DNA from: an uncultured Eubacterium sp.
GTDB taxonomy: Bacteria; Bacillota; Clostridia; Lachnospirales; Lachnospiraceae
Length of the DNA: 18,019 nt
Assembly (NCBI GenBank): GCA_910584595.1
Contig: CAJUBQ010000091.1
Location: 1 to 18,019 of the forward strand
Direction: 5' to 3'
Shown here: piece after piece, positions 6,852 through 15,007 of the stretch
Layout: the number at the start of each line of letters is the position of its first letter
Position numbering within the stretch: position 1 is the stretch's first letter
Notes under the pieces: generated by a model
Seen by the model: only the letters and a program-made list of their open reading frames with translations
Told to the model about the DNA's origin: nothing
The model's database searches: none
Made by a program: the position numbers and the translations under genes

Positions 6852-8036
6852 TTATGCAGGCGTCTGCTCCATCCGCCGAATGACCTCGATACACATCCGT
6901 CCATTGTGATAAGGACATTTCCACGGCTCCACAATCGGCTTTTCATTTGGCGTCCCGTCCGCCTGTACAGACCAGAACCACTCAGAACCTTCCCGTTTAT
7001 CTATCAGTCTTGCTTTGATATACTCCCAGACTTCCTCAGCTGCATCCAGCCACTTTTCATCCTGTGGATGCTTCTGCCATGCATTGACAAATCCTACGAT
7101 CGTTTCTGCCTGAACCCACCAGACCCTCGTTGTATCTGCGACCCCGTTTTCTGCTTCATTTAACAGGGAATGGTCTGTAAATGCACGTTCAAAAATATTG
7201 TTCGTAATTGTTTCGGTAATCGGAGCTATTTTTTCTTTATATGCAGCGTCATTTAATACCGCAAGCCCACGGTCTGTCAGCCAGGCCGCTTCAATATCAT
7301 GACCATACGAATACAGGTCTATCAGCGGCTTCCAGTCTTTGTCAAAAAAAACTTCCTGTCTGCCGACTGCCGGATTATATATTTTTTCTGCGATCGTGTC
7401 CAGCATAAACCGCAGTCTGTCCGCGGTCTTTTCATCCCGGCTGACACGGTACAGTTCTGTATATGCTTCAAATACATGCAGCAGCGTGTTCATCGTCTTT
7501 TCTGCCATAACTCCGTTTTCAGACAGCTTTTCATTATCTTCCGGCTGAAACGTACGGCTGAATGCCTCCAGATAATATCCGTCTGCATCCGTACATTTTT
7601 CTTCGATAATATCCCGAATCTGAAATGCGAGTGTAAGCGCTTCTTCGTTTTTTACTGCATCATAATAAGAAGAAAGCGCATAGATGGTAAACGCCTGATT
7701 GTATGTATGCTTTGTCGTATCTTTCGTCTTTCCATCATAGGTCAGCGACCAGTACACGCCGCCATACTGTGTGTCAATACAATGCTGTTTTAAAAACAGG
7801 TACGCGTGATCTGCTGCTTCTTTCAGATCCGCATGGCCAAGCAGCAGATAAGCATTTGAGAAAAACCACAAAATCCTGCTGTTTAGAATACATCCTTTTT
7901 CATACGTCTTATCAATGTTTAAATCATAGCCCATGTAACCATAATAACCGCCGTATGTTTCATCTTTTAATGCTTCCCAAAATGGGATCAGCTTTTGTTC
8001 AAGATGTGTCCTGATTTCATTTACAAATGTTCTCAT
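6852..8036 (-). CDS. AGE-family cellobiose/mannobiose 2-epimerase
   Basis: This is predicted to epimerize C2 of the reducing-end sugar, turning beta-1,4-mannobiose into mannosyl-glucose for the GH130_1 enzyme. The protein is 394 residues, normal for cellobiose 2-epimerases. It is an (alpha/alpha)6-barrel protein with the expected landmarks: NSRILWFFS (Arg54), KHTYNQAF (residues 109-116), LLHVFEAY (His187), SYGHDIEAAWL (His246) and EPWKCPYHNGRM (His377). His246 and His377 correspond by motif to the two catalytic histidines. No signal peptide is present. The ribosome site is a modest AAAAGGC. It sits between the two GH130 genes with short gaps (48 and 44 bases), a strong context for mannobiose rather than cellobiose as main substrate. 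N-acylglucosamine epimerase is a less likely alternative. Confidence 0.93.
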   Translation of the reverse strand: MRTFVNEIRTHLEQKLIPFWEALKDETYGGYYGYMGYDLNIDKTYEKGCILNSRILWFFSNAYLLLGHADLKEAADHAYLFLKQHCIDTQYGGVYWSLTYDGKTKDTTKHTYNQAFTIYALSSYYDAVKNEEALTLAFQIRDIIEEKCTDADGYYLEAFSRTFQPEDNEKLSENGVMAEKTMNTLLHVFEAYTELYRVSRDEKTADRLRFMLDTIAEKIYNPAVGRQEVFFDKDWKPLIDLYSYGHDIEAAWLTDRGLAVLNDAAYKEKIAPITETITNNIFERAFTDHSLLNEAENGVADTTRVWWVQAETIVGFVNAWQKHPQDEKWLDAAEEVWEYIKARLIDKREGSEWFWSVQADGTPNEKPIVEPWKCPYHNGRMCIEVIRRMEQTPA

Positions 8037-8084
8037 TATTTTTGCCTTTTTCTATGTTTTATGATCCTTTACAATAACGTTTTT

Positions 8085-9107
8085 CTATCTCTTTCCAATC
8101 TCTGTATCAGATTCTCTTGTTACACTGTGGTCTTTAATATAAGAAACAATTTCTTCCACTGTTGTAAACGCAAGTCCTACGTAAGTATCCGCCGCGCCAT
8201 AATAAATTGCTATTTTGCCGGTTGCAGCATCATGAATCGTTGCGCAAGGGAATGTAACATTTCCAACAAATCCACGTTCTTCATACCATTCTTCCGGTGT
8301 CAGCAAGAAGTTTTCACAGCGGTATTTTACAATAGATGGATTGTCGATGTCCAAAATCGCGCCGCCGATGCTGTATACATATCCGTTACAGGTTCCGGTT
8401 ACCCCATGATAGAACAACAGCCAGCCTTCAGTCGTTTCGATTGGAGCCGCACCGCCGCCGATCTTTACAGATTCCCACCATTCACTGCTTTTGCCCATTA
8501 CATGACGGTGTTTTCCCCAATAAACCATATCCGGGCTTTCCGAGATAAAAATATCACCGAATGGAGTATGGCCGCTGTCGCTTGGACGGGAAAGCATTAA
8601 GAAATTACCATTTACTTTCCGCGGAAACAGTACGGCATTGCGGTTAAACGGCAGGAACGGATTTTCAATTCTTACAAACGTCTTAAAATCCGTCGTCTTT
8701 GCCATACCGATCGATGCGCCATAAAAATCCTGGCACCAGATGATATAATAAACATCTTCTACTTTTACAAGTCTTGGATCATATGCATACACCGGCATAA
8801 AAGGCTTGCCGTCTTCATCCACAAACTGTATTTTTTCCTCTTCAAACTCCCAGTGTATTGCATCTTTGCTTCTGCCAAGATAGATAAATGGGATACCATT
8901 TGTCTGTTCTGCACGAAATACACCGATAAATGCATCTTCATATGGCATTACGGCGCTGTTAAAAATACGCGCTACTTCTTTCACCGGATTTCTTCCGATA
9001 ATTGGATTTTCTTTATAACGCCATACCGGTGCACCGCTTAATACTTCCGGTTTTTCCTGCCATGGTACATTCGGAACCGCAGAACCTATGATTTTTACTT
9101 CGCTCAT
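8085..9107 (-). CDS. GH130_2-like beta-1,4-mannooligosaccharide phosphorylase
   Basis: This is predicted to remove mannose from the non-reducing end of beta-1,4-mannooligosaccharides by phosphorolysis, releasing mannose-1-phosphate. The protein is 340 residues, matching subfamily 2 and about 50 shorter than the GH130_1 partner. The general acid is expected at Asp110 in PVYAYDPRLVKV. Other five-bladed-propeller landmarks are IGVFRAEQ (61-68), FNRNAVLFPR, GGGAAPIET and LFYHGVTG. The ATG follows GGTGAG. It is the first enzyme gene after the transporter; the gap of 132 bases contains a long hairpin, so its expression level may differ from that of the transporter. It shortens imported oligosaccharides so the epimerase and GH130_1 enzyme can finish mannobiose. 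Confidence 0.92.
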   Translation of the reverse strand: MSEVKIIGSAVPNVPWQEKPEVLSGAPVWRYKENPIIGRNPVKEVARIFNSAVMPYEDAFIGVFRAEQTNGIPFIYLGRSKDAIHWEFEEEKIQFVDEDGKPFMPVYAYDPRLVKVEDVYYIIWCQDFYGASIGMAKTTDFKTFVRIENPFLPFNRNAVLFPRKVNGNFLMLSRPSDSGHTPFGDIFISESPDMVYWGKHRHVMGKSSEWWESVKIGGGAAPIETTEGWLLFYHGVTGTCNGYVYSIGGAILDIDNPSIVKYRCENFLLTPEEWYEERGFVGNVTFPCATIHDAATGKIAIYYGAADTYVGLAFTTVEEIVSYIKDHSVTRESDTEIGKR

Positions 9108-9121
9108 ATCATCTCACCATT

Positions 9122-9187
9122 CGGCACAAGGCAAGGCGGTTGTGGCATGTGATCGAAACACGCACAAACCGCAGCTATTTTGTGCCG
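9122..9187 (-). promoter_or_regulatory. Intercistronic hairpin between transporter and enzyme genes
   Basis: Outer arms CGGCACAA (9122-9129) and TTGTGCCG (9180-9187) are perfect. Inside, GCGGTTGTG (9136-9144) pairs with CACAAACCGC (9163-9172) with one bulged base. No T tract follows on the minus strand, so it is more likely an mRNA-processing or stability element than a full terminator. Confidence 0.55.
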
Positions 9188-9239
9188 CCTTTCTAAGTTT
9201 CATTCAAACTATGATTCATTCTATTCACTAATATCCTGA

Positions 9240-10085
9240 TTAACCCTTAACTGCACCGGATGCCATACCACTGTATACCTGTTTCTGAAATACAAGGAAA
9301 AATACCAAAATTGGAATAATTGTTATGAGCACGCCTGCACAAATATAATTGTATTGATTTCCATAAGGACCTGTAAATGTATACAACGCTGTTGAAATCG
9401 TCTTTAATTCCGGCTGCTGCAAATACAGGTTGGATGCGTAATATTCGTTATATACACTTACGCCTTTTAATACGAGAGATGTCATAATCGCCGGCTTTAA
9501 CAGCGGGAATAATATTCTGAAAAACACGCCAAAATATGTACATCCGTCAATAATCGCCGATTCATCAAGCGATACCGGCAGATTTTCAAAAAACTGCAGG
9601 AAAATATAAATCGAAATAATGTCAGTACCCATCAGCACGATCATGTATCCATACAGATGATTGATAAGCCCCAGGTTATACATAATCTGATAAATCGTAA
9701 CCTGCATCGCAATACCAGGAAGCAGTGATGCAAAAAGGAATAAGCTTTCTACAAGCCCTCTGCCCGGAAACTTAAAACGATTCAGCGCATATGCCAGCAT
9801 AGAGCCTGTAAATACGGAAACCGTCAGCACTACTAACAATACCATTGCCGTATTTGCAAAACACCGCAGCATATTTGCCTGCTGAAAGGCAATCGTAAAG
9901 TTATCAAAATAGCCAAAGGAAGCCGGAAGATCCAGTACTGAAGTCGTTTCCCATTCTTCATTTGTCTTAAATGCCGTTAAAATACAGACACAAACCGGAA
10001 CCAGTGCAATGATTGAAGCAAGAATCAAAGAAACGTATTTAAATACGTCAAAAATCATCCCGCCAATGCTTCTTTTCATTTTCAT
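9240..10085 (-). CDS. CUT1-type carbohydrate ABC transporter permease, MalG/MsmG-like
   Basis: This is the second membrane subunit of the mannooligosaccharide importer. The protein is 281 residues with six predicted membrane segments starting at about residue 16. The EAA loop for ATPase contact is seen at about 174-199 (DESAIIDGCTYFGVFF then LFPLLKPA). The C-terminus QVYSGMASGAVKG is typical of MalG-type permeases (family form GLTAGAVKG). The ATG at 10085 overlaps the TAA of the preceding permease gene as TAATG, with GGGAGG 9 bases upstream; this shows translational coupling. A second ATG lies two codons inside. The energizing ATPase is not in the window and is probably a shared MsmX-like protein encoded elsewhere, as is common in Firmicutes. 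Confidence 0.93.
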   Translation of the reverse strand: MKMKRSIGGMIFDVFKYVSLILASIIALVPVCVCILTAFKTNEEWETTSVLDLPASFGYFDNFTIAFQQANMLRCFANTAMVLLVVLTVSVFTGSMLAYALNRFKFPGRGLVESLFLFASLLPGIAMQVTIYQIMYNLGLINHLYGYMIVLMGTDIISIYIFLQFFENLPVSLDESAIIDGCTYFGVFFRILFPLLKPAIMTSLVLKGVSVYNEYYASNLYLQQPELKTISTALYTFTGPYGNQYNYICAGVLITIIPILVFFLVFQKQVYSGMASGAVKG

Positions 10086-11023
10086 TAGGCTTTTCCTCCC
10101 TTCGCTGCCAGTTTTTTACGTTTCACAGCTGCTTTCGATTCATCCTCCGTCCCATCATTAAACGCATATTTAAAGAACAATTTCTGTCCGATTGTAAACA
10201 AAATAATGATAACCAACAGAACAATTGCCATCGCACATGCAAGGCCAACCCTCTGGTTCTCATGTGCAAGACGGTTCATAATAACGAAATAAGTACCGGT
10301 GCCTGCCATACCATTTGTAATAACGTAAGGAGGCTCAAATGCACTTAAACATCCGCTGACACAAAGGATAATATTTAATACGATAATGGATTTAATACTT
10401 GGCAGAATAATATATTTAAACTGATGCCATCTGTTTGCCCCATCCAAAGATGCTGCTTCGTAAAGCTCCCTGTCTACGGACATCATTGCGCCCAAAAACA
10501 ATACTACGTTTTGCCCCGTATAACGCCATACGGAAGTCGCCGCAAGGGAGATATTATTAATCTTCTGATCCTGAAGCCATAACGGAATATTATCCAGATT
10601 CATACCGAACATTTGTAAAATAGAGTCCAGAACAAATCCTCTGGCATAGAAAAACTTAAAAATGAAACCAATCGCAATACCGCAGATCAGATATGGAAAG
10701 AATAATGTTGCCTTAAAGAAGGATTCTCCTTTTACCTTAAATACCATCATGGTAGCAAAGAACAAAGCCAATGCCAGCTGTACAACGCCGCCGCCCATAT
10801 AATACAGGCTGACAAGCAGTGATTTAAAAATTTCCGTACGCTGGAACACTTCTTTATAATTGTCAAGTCCTACAAACGTTTTTTCCCCGATATATTTCAT
10901 ATCATAAAAACTGAAACCGATCATCTCAGCAAACGGGATATAAGTAAATACCATTAAAAGCAGCAGCGGCACAAACATAAACGTGATTACTACGAGCCTT
11001 TTCTGCATTTTTCCACTCATCAT
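10085..11023 (-). CDS. CUT1-type carbohydrate ABC transporter permease, MalF/MsmF-like
   Basis: This is the first membrane subunit of the importer. The protein is 312 residues with six predicted membrane segments. Landmarks are the VGLDNYKEVF segment (51-60) typical of CUT1 MalF-type subunits and the EAA loop YEAASLDGANRWHQFKYI at about 188-205, ending in LPSI. The C-terminus is an unusually lysine- and alanine-rich cytoplasmic tail (about 290-312). AAGGAG is 10 bases before the first of two adjacent ATGs. The gene lies 145 bases after the binding-protein gene, with a hairpin in between, and overlaps the next permease by one base. Substrate assignment to mannooligosaccharides rests on the operon, not on this sequence. 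Confidence 0.93.
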   Translation of the reverse strand: MMSGKMQKRLVVITFMFVPLLLLMVFTYIPFAEMIGFSFYDMKYIGEKTFVGLDNYKEVFQRTEIFKSLLVSLYYMGGGVVQLALALFFATMMVFKVKGESFFKATLFFPYLICGIAIGFIFKFFYARGFVLDSILQMFGMNLDNIPLWLQDQKINNISLAATSVWRYTGQNVVLFLGAMMSVDRELYEAASLDGANRWHQFKYIILPSIKSIIVLNIILCVSGCLSAFEPPYVITNGMAGTGTYFVIMNRLAHENQRVGLACAMAIVLLVIIILFTIGQKLFFKYAFNDGTEDESKAAVKRKKLAAKGGKA

Positions 11024-11049
11024 AATCCGAGTTCTCCTTTCTTATATCC

Positions 11050-11118
11050 TACAAGGCAGCTGCTTAACCATCTTGAAAACAACGTTGTTTACACGATCTG
11101 AAAATCAACTGCCCTGTA
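11050..11118 (-). promoter_or_regulatory. Hairpin after the binding-protein gene, containing a 14-bp palindrome
   Basis: Arms 11050-11062 and 11106-11118 pair over 13 bp as minus-strand RNA, with two G-U pairs that would be mismatches in plus-strand RNA. The loop holds a perfect palindrome AAACAACGTTGTTT at 11077-11090 with a central CG, as in many LacI-family operators. The likeliest role is to stabilise the upstream mRNA so that binding protein exceeds permease. An operator role for the palindrome is possible. Confidence 0.5.
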
Positions 11119-11168
11119 AGAATGCATCCGTCATAACAGCTCAGATAAGCTGATCTGCTACCATCCGA

Positions 11169-12581
11169 CTACTCTGTTACCTCTACGCCTTCTGATGACT
11201 GTGCGTCTGACCATTTCTGATTCCATTCGCCCATCAGATCATCCAAAGATTTATTGCCGTAAAGAGCAGCTTCGAGCACTTCACTTGGCGGATAGTCGCC
11301 GCTTAATACTTCTGCTTTGTTACGAATCTTGTCATAAAGACCGTCTTCACCTTCCGCCGGTGCATTGTCAGAAAGAAGCTCTACGCCTGAAAACTCTGCT
11401 AAAGCATCTGGAAGCGGTTCGCCTTTCTTTGCCGGGATCGAGCCTTCATCTGCAAAAATAGGAGATTCTTCAACGAGCCATTTTACATACAGCATAGATG
11501 CAATCTGGTTGTCTGTGGAAGCCTGTTTGTTAATTGCATATGCATAGTTTCCACCGGATGAAGCTGCCTGTTTTCCATCAACGGTAATCGGGAACGGCAT
11601 ATATCCGATATCATCCGGGTTATCACCTGCATCTTTAAACTGCTGCACACACCAGGAACCAAGTACCATCGTTGCAATTTCACCGCTGTTGATCTTTCCT
11701 TTGGAAGATTCCCAATCGCTGGAAAGCGGATCTTCTTCCACCAGTTTGTTTGCAACTGCTTCATACAGTGTATAGAATACTGCGTAAGGGCCGCTCATTT
11801 CATCATTCTTTGTAAATGGATCTTTCTGGTGAAGCAGCTTGTTATTTTTATAATCCGGATCAGCATTCGATGCGATACCTACATAATCGTTCCATGCACC
11901 CATGGTCCATCCTGCTGCAAAGTTTGTATACAGCGGAATTGCATCTGTCTTCTCACCAATCAGCTTTAATGCATCTAAAAACTCATCTGGTGTCTTTGGA
12001 AGAATCGTATTGCCGTCCGCATCTTCTTTCAATGCGCCTGCCTCTTTCCAGATTCTCTTGTTATAAGCGATACCGCCTGCCGTACCGCCGTTTGGCATTG
12101 CATATACGGTATTGTCATATGTTTTTTCTGTGACAAAGTTATAAAGCTCGTTTAATGTTGCATAATCACCAAGTGGTACGAAGTAATTGGACATTTCACT
12201 CTTTTCTACCGTATCCGGCATAAAGCAGATATCACCCCAGTCGCCGTTGGTCAAACGAAGTGTTACAGATTCTGCATAGTCTGTAATGCCTTCATATGTA
12301 ACTTTAATATTTGGATATTCTTTCATAAACTGCTCTGCATAATCTTTGTATACCGTATTTACGATATCCGTACGGTTTGTAAGAATCTTAATGTCTGCTT
12401 TCAAATCCTTATAATCCGCTCCGTTAATCTTGTCAATCGTCGGCACTTCTTTTGCCTCATCCCCGCCTGTCTTGTCTGCATCCGCATTTGCATTTGCATT
12501 CTTATCACCGCCGTTTCCGCACGCTGTCAGAGACAGTACCATGGTTGCTGCTAACCCTAGACTAAGCACTTTCTTTTTCAT
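11169..12581 (-). CDS. Extracellular solute-binding lipoprotein of a carbohydrate ABC importer
   Basis: This captures mannooligosaccharides outside the cell and hands them to the two permeases. The protein is 470 residues. The lipoprotein signal is clear: MKKK, a hydrophobic core, then LSLTAC with lipidated Cys21. A low-complexity Asn/Ala/Asp linker (22-48) follows. The mature part is a two-lobed family-1-type binding protein, with KADIKILTNRTD starting the first strand, FMKEYPNIKVTYE, and later INSGEIATMVLGSWC and SGGNYAYAINKQAS. Several tryptophans (such as in WTMGAWNDYVG) could stack on sugar rings. The ATG follows AAGGAGG at good spacing. It has its own promoter and is the first gene of the main operon. 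Specificity for mannosides is inferred from context. Confidence 0.93.
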   Translation of the reverse strand: MKKKVLSLGLAATMVLSLTACGNGGDKNANANADADKTGGDEAKEVPTIDKINGADYKDLKADIKILTNRTDIVNTVYKDYAEQFMKEYPNIKVTYEGITDYAESVTLRLTNGDWGDICFMPDTVEKSEMSNYFVPLGDYATLNELYNFVTEKTYDNTVYAMPNGGTAGGIAYNKRIWKEAGALKEDADGNTILPKTPDEFLDALKLIGEKTDAIPLYTNFAAGWTMGAWNDYVGIASNADPDYKNNKLLHQKDPFTKNDEMSGPYAVFYTLYEAVANKLVEEDPLSSDWESSKGKINSGEIATMVLGSWCVQQFKDAGDNPDDIGYMPFPITVDGKQAASSGGNYAYAINKQASTDNQIASMLYVKWLVEESPIFADEGSIPAKKGEPLPDALAEFSGVELLSDNAPAEGEDGLYDKIRNKAEVLSGDYPPSEVLEAALYGNKSLDDLMGEWNQKWSDAQSSEGVEVTE

Positions 12582-12618
12582 TGTTTTTCCTCCTTGTTTT
12601 CTGCTATTTAGCCTGTTT

Positions 12619-12660
12619 TTTAAGCTAATTTAATTTTACCACATTTAACTGATATTTCAA
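12619..12660 (-). promoter_or_regulatory. Main operon promoter with operator candidate
   Basis: On the minus strand, TTGAAA (12660-12655) and TAAAAT (12638-12633) are separated by 16 bases. The imperfect palindrome TTAAATTAGCTTAA (12633-12620) begins at the last base of the -10 box and would cover the transcription start, a typical repressor site. Its 11-base core AATTAGCTTAA also occurs at the regulator promoter at the same offset from the -10. Confidence 0.7.
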
Positions 12661-12735
12661 TCTTTTTTTCACCTGTCGCACATTTTCGTATATTTATATT
12701 ATTTTAATATAAACTTTTTGTAAAAAACGCATAAA

Positions 12736-12814
12736 AAAACATTGGTTTTTAACTTAATTTTCAAATTAATCTTTTTATCTTGATTAATTTAACTTAAATT
12801 TCAACCAATGTTTT
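12736..12814 (-). terminator. Long hairpin terminator after the LacI-type genes
   Basis: A perfect outer stem AAAACATTGGTT (12736-12747 with 12803-12814) and a perfect inner stem AAATTAATC (12763-12771 with 12782-12790) form a long hairpin. On the minus strand it is followed by seven T residues, as in an intrinsic terminator. The unpaired regions carry a direct repeat TTAACTTAAWTTTCAA (12749-12764 and 12789-12804, one difference) that may be a protein-binding site upstream of the main promoter. Confidence 0.75.
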
Positions 12815-12828
12815 AACTCTTTCTGCTT

Positions 12829-13836
12829 TTATTTCATCTTTACACTGTTTTTCCAGCGGATGTGTCCGGAGATAACATCCATAGAACGGCTTCTGCCGGG
12901 TGACCGCAGCTGTTTTAAAATCTTATCTAACGCTGTCTTTGTCATTGCCTTCATATCTACTTCATAGGTCGTGATTTTTGTCTTCGTATAACCCGGATAT
13001 GTAAAATTATCAAATCCTACGACAGAGATATCTTCCGGCACCCGATATCCGGCCGCTTCCAGTTTTGCAATCAGCATTCCGGCAACCAGATCGCAATTAC
13101 ACACAAATGCCTGCGGCATATACTCCGGCAGCTCAAACCCGATATTTCCCATCTCGTCTCTGTCCCGAATCATCCATTCGTCCGCAATCGTTTTATGATG
13201 TGTAATCATTGCCTTCATAAATCCGCAAAAACGGTCCATAATACTGCTGGTAGCATCAATCGACCCGACAAATGCCAAATCCTCCAGCCCTTGTGCAAAC
13301 AAAAGCTCTGTCATCTGATACATGGCATGAAAATTGTCTGCAACAACTGCATCATTTGCTATCTCAACATTATAAAAATCTAAAAAAACAAGCGGCATCT
13401 GCATCTCCTGCCTGAGTTTTTGAAGATATCTTGTATCAATCTCTCCAATCACTGCCAGTGCATCTATATTTTTTCCCCGAAACGCACCCGGTATTTCCAG
13501 TGTGTTTACTTCCGCTTCTTTTTTCAGCGCTTCTATTGTCGTATAACATTGCTTCTCAACAGCTGCAAGTGCAAATTCCTGATACATTTTCCAATAATAA
13601 GTCGCATGCTGCGCCAGATAGTTTTCCGCTATAAGCACGCCGATATTCCACATTTTTTCTGTTTCTTTCTTCTTTTTCGATGCAGGTGCGGATTCGTATC
13701 CCATCTCTTTTGCAGTTTTTAGAATTTTTGCGCGCATCTGATCGCTGACGCCTTTCCTGCCGCTGAGCGCATTGTGCACCGTTACCGTACTGACTCCCAA
13801 TTTTTGCGCAATGTCAGCCAATCTTACCTTCTGCAT
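12829..13836 (-). CDS. LacI/GalR-type transcriptional regulator (second of tandem pair)
   Basis: This is a DNA-binding regulator expected to control the mannoside genes. The protein is 335 residues. The N-terminal helix-turn-helix is clear: RLADIAQKLGVSTVTVHNALSG (about 5-26). The recognition helix has His-Asn where most family members have Ser-Arg, a rare combination. The segment after EMGY is a lysine-rich stretch (SKKKKETEK) instead of the usual PNxxARxL hinge helix. From about residue 67 a periplasmic-binding-protein-like effector domain follows, ending with DISVVGFDNF. It starts 18 bases after the paralogous regulator, with GGAGGGG as ribosome site, and ends just before the hairpin terminator. 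The ligand is unknown; mannobiose or a related sugar is an inference from context. Confidence 0.9.
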   Translation of the reverse strand: MQKVRLADIAQKLGVSTVTVHNALSGRKGVSDQMRAKILKTAKEMGYESAPASKKKKETEKMWNIGVLIAENYLAQHATYYWKMYQEFALAAVEKQCYTTIEALKKEAEVNTLEIPGAFRGKNIDALAVIGEIDTRYLQKLRQEMQMPLVFLDFYNVEIANDAVVADNFHAMYQMTELLFAQGLEDLAFVGSIDATSSIMDRFCGFMKAMITHHKTIADEWMIRDRDEMGNIGFELPEYMPQAFVCNCDLVAGMLIAKLEAAGYRVPEDISVVGFDNFTYPGYTKTKITTYEVDMKAMTKTALDKILKQLRSPGRSRSMDVISGHIRWKNSVKMK

Positions 13837-13854
13837 GAATCCCCTCCTTTGGAT

Positions 13855-14898
13855 TTAGATAAAAGGCACAGGCGGGCCGATCTTTTTCGCACTCTCCCGC
13901 TCGATAAACTCACCGTCAATCATATAAACGCCTGTATGATAATCCGGATTTTCCAGCTTATGCAGCAAAATATGAATCGATCTCCTCGCCATTTCCTTAA
14001 TATTGATCGCATAAGTTGTAATTCCTATTTTGGGAAACGGTTCATTGATAAAATTGTCAAACCCTACTATGGAGACATCCTCCGGCACATCATAACCGCT
14101 CTCTGTCAATTTGCGGATCATAACCATTGCCGCCACATCATTGTTGCAGAAGAAAGCCGTTGGCATTTCTTCTTTTGACGGAAGCTTATAATGTCTGTTA
14201 TAATCACTGAAACCTGTCGCCCGGTCACGGTCTTCAATCATCCAGCCTTCTCTTAATGCGGCCCCATGCTGCATCAAAGATTTTAAATAACCAAAATACC
14301 GGTCGTCAATACTTGTCGTCGCAAGTCTTGTCCCTACAAATCCAATTTTAGAATGTCCCAGTTTAAACAAATAGTTGGTCATCCGATAAGCGCCCATCAT
14401 ATTGCTCGTAACAACCGAATCCGATTCTTCTTCATATGCAAGCGTATCTAAAAGAATGTGCGGCAGATGGATCTGACTGCGCAGAAAACGTGCATATTCA
14501 ATCGTAAATGTCCCCATAATAACGACTGCATCCACTTTTTCCTCAGTTACCATCTTTGGCATACGCATCCACTGTTCTTCTTCATAACTGACGACTTCCA
14601 ACATGGCAAAACAATTTTTGCGCATTGCTCTTTGTGATAATTCCTGATACAGGCGCAGATAAAAAGAAGCTGCCGCACCGAGATATCGTTCTGCAACCGC
14701 TACACCAATCGTATAGCTTTTGCGTTCCTTTGCTTTATCCTGTGTGGACTTTACATATCCCATTTCTTCTGCCAGCTGCTTAATTTTGGAACGCATCTCG
14801 TCACTGACGCCCCTTTGTCCGGACAATGCCTTGGATACCGTAACCGTACTGACACTAAGCTGCTGTGCAATGTCTGCTAATTTTACTGCTTTGGACAT
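13855..14898 (-). CDS. LacI/GalR-type transcriptional regulator (first of tandem pair)
   Basis: The protein is 347 residues and paralogous to the next gene. The helix-turn-helix reads KLADIAQQLSVSTVTVSKALSG (6-27), with the normal Ser-Lys at the positions where its partner has His-Asn. As in the partner, the canonical hinge helix is missing: EMGY is followed by a charged stretch (STQDKAKERKS). The effector domain carries AFFCNNDVAAMVMIRKL and EDVSIVGFDNF, typical of the family. The ribosome site is AAGGATGG. Its promoter contains the motif shared with the main operon promoter, which suggests autoregulation. The two proteins could bind as heterodimers or respond to different sugars; this is not shown by sequence. 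Confidence 0.9.
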   Translation of the reverse strand: MSKAVKLADIAQQLSVSTVTVSKALSGQRGVSDEMRSKIKQLAEEMGYVKSTQDKAKERKSYTIGVAVAERYLGAAASFYLRLYQELSQRAMRKNCFAMLEVVSYEEEQWMRMPKMVTEEKVDAVVIMGTFTIEYARFLRSQIHLPHILLDTLAYEEESDSVVTSNMMGAYRMTNYLFKLGHSKIGFVGTRLATTSIDDRYFGYLKSLMQHGAALREGWMIEDRDRATGFSDYNRHYKLPSKEEMPTAFFCNNDVAAMVMIRKLTESGYDVPEDVSIVGFDNFINEPFPKIGITTYAINIKEMARRSIHILLHKLENPDYHTGVYMIDGEFIERESAKKIGPPVPFI

Positions 14899-14949
14899 AA
14901 TTTTTCCATCCTTATAGTTGTATTTTCATGCTGATTAATATATTTACTT

Positions 14950-14995
14950 AAAATTAAGCTAATTATAATGTATGCCATTTTGCAACGTTTGTCAA
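14950..14995 (-). promoter_or_regulatory. Promoter and operator candidate of the tandem regulator genes
   Basis: On the minus strand, TTGACA (14995-14990) is followed after 17 bases by TACATT (14972-14967). AATTAGCTTAA (14964-14954) starts 8 bases after the first -10 base, exactly as at the main operon promoter. Between the boxes lies AAACGTTG (14990-14983), a near-palindrome with central CG. An alternative -10, TATAAT at 14967-14962, would need an overlong spacer. Confidence 0.65.
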
Positions 14996-15007
14996 CAATT
15001 CTACGTT

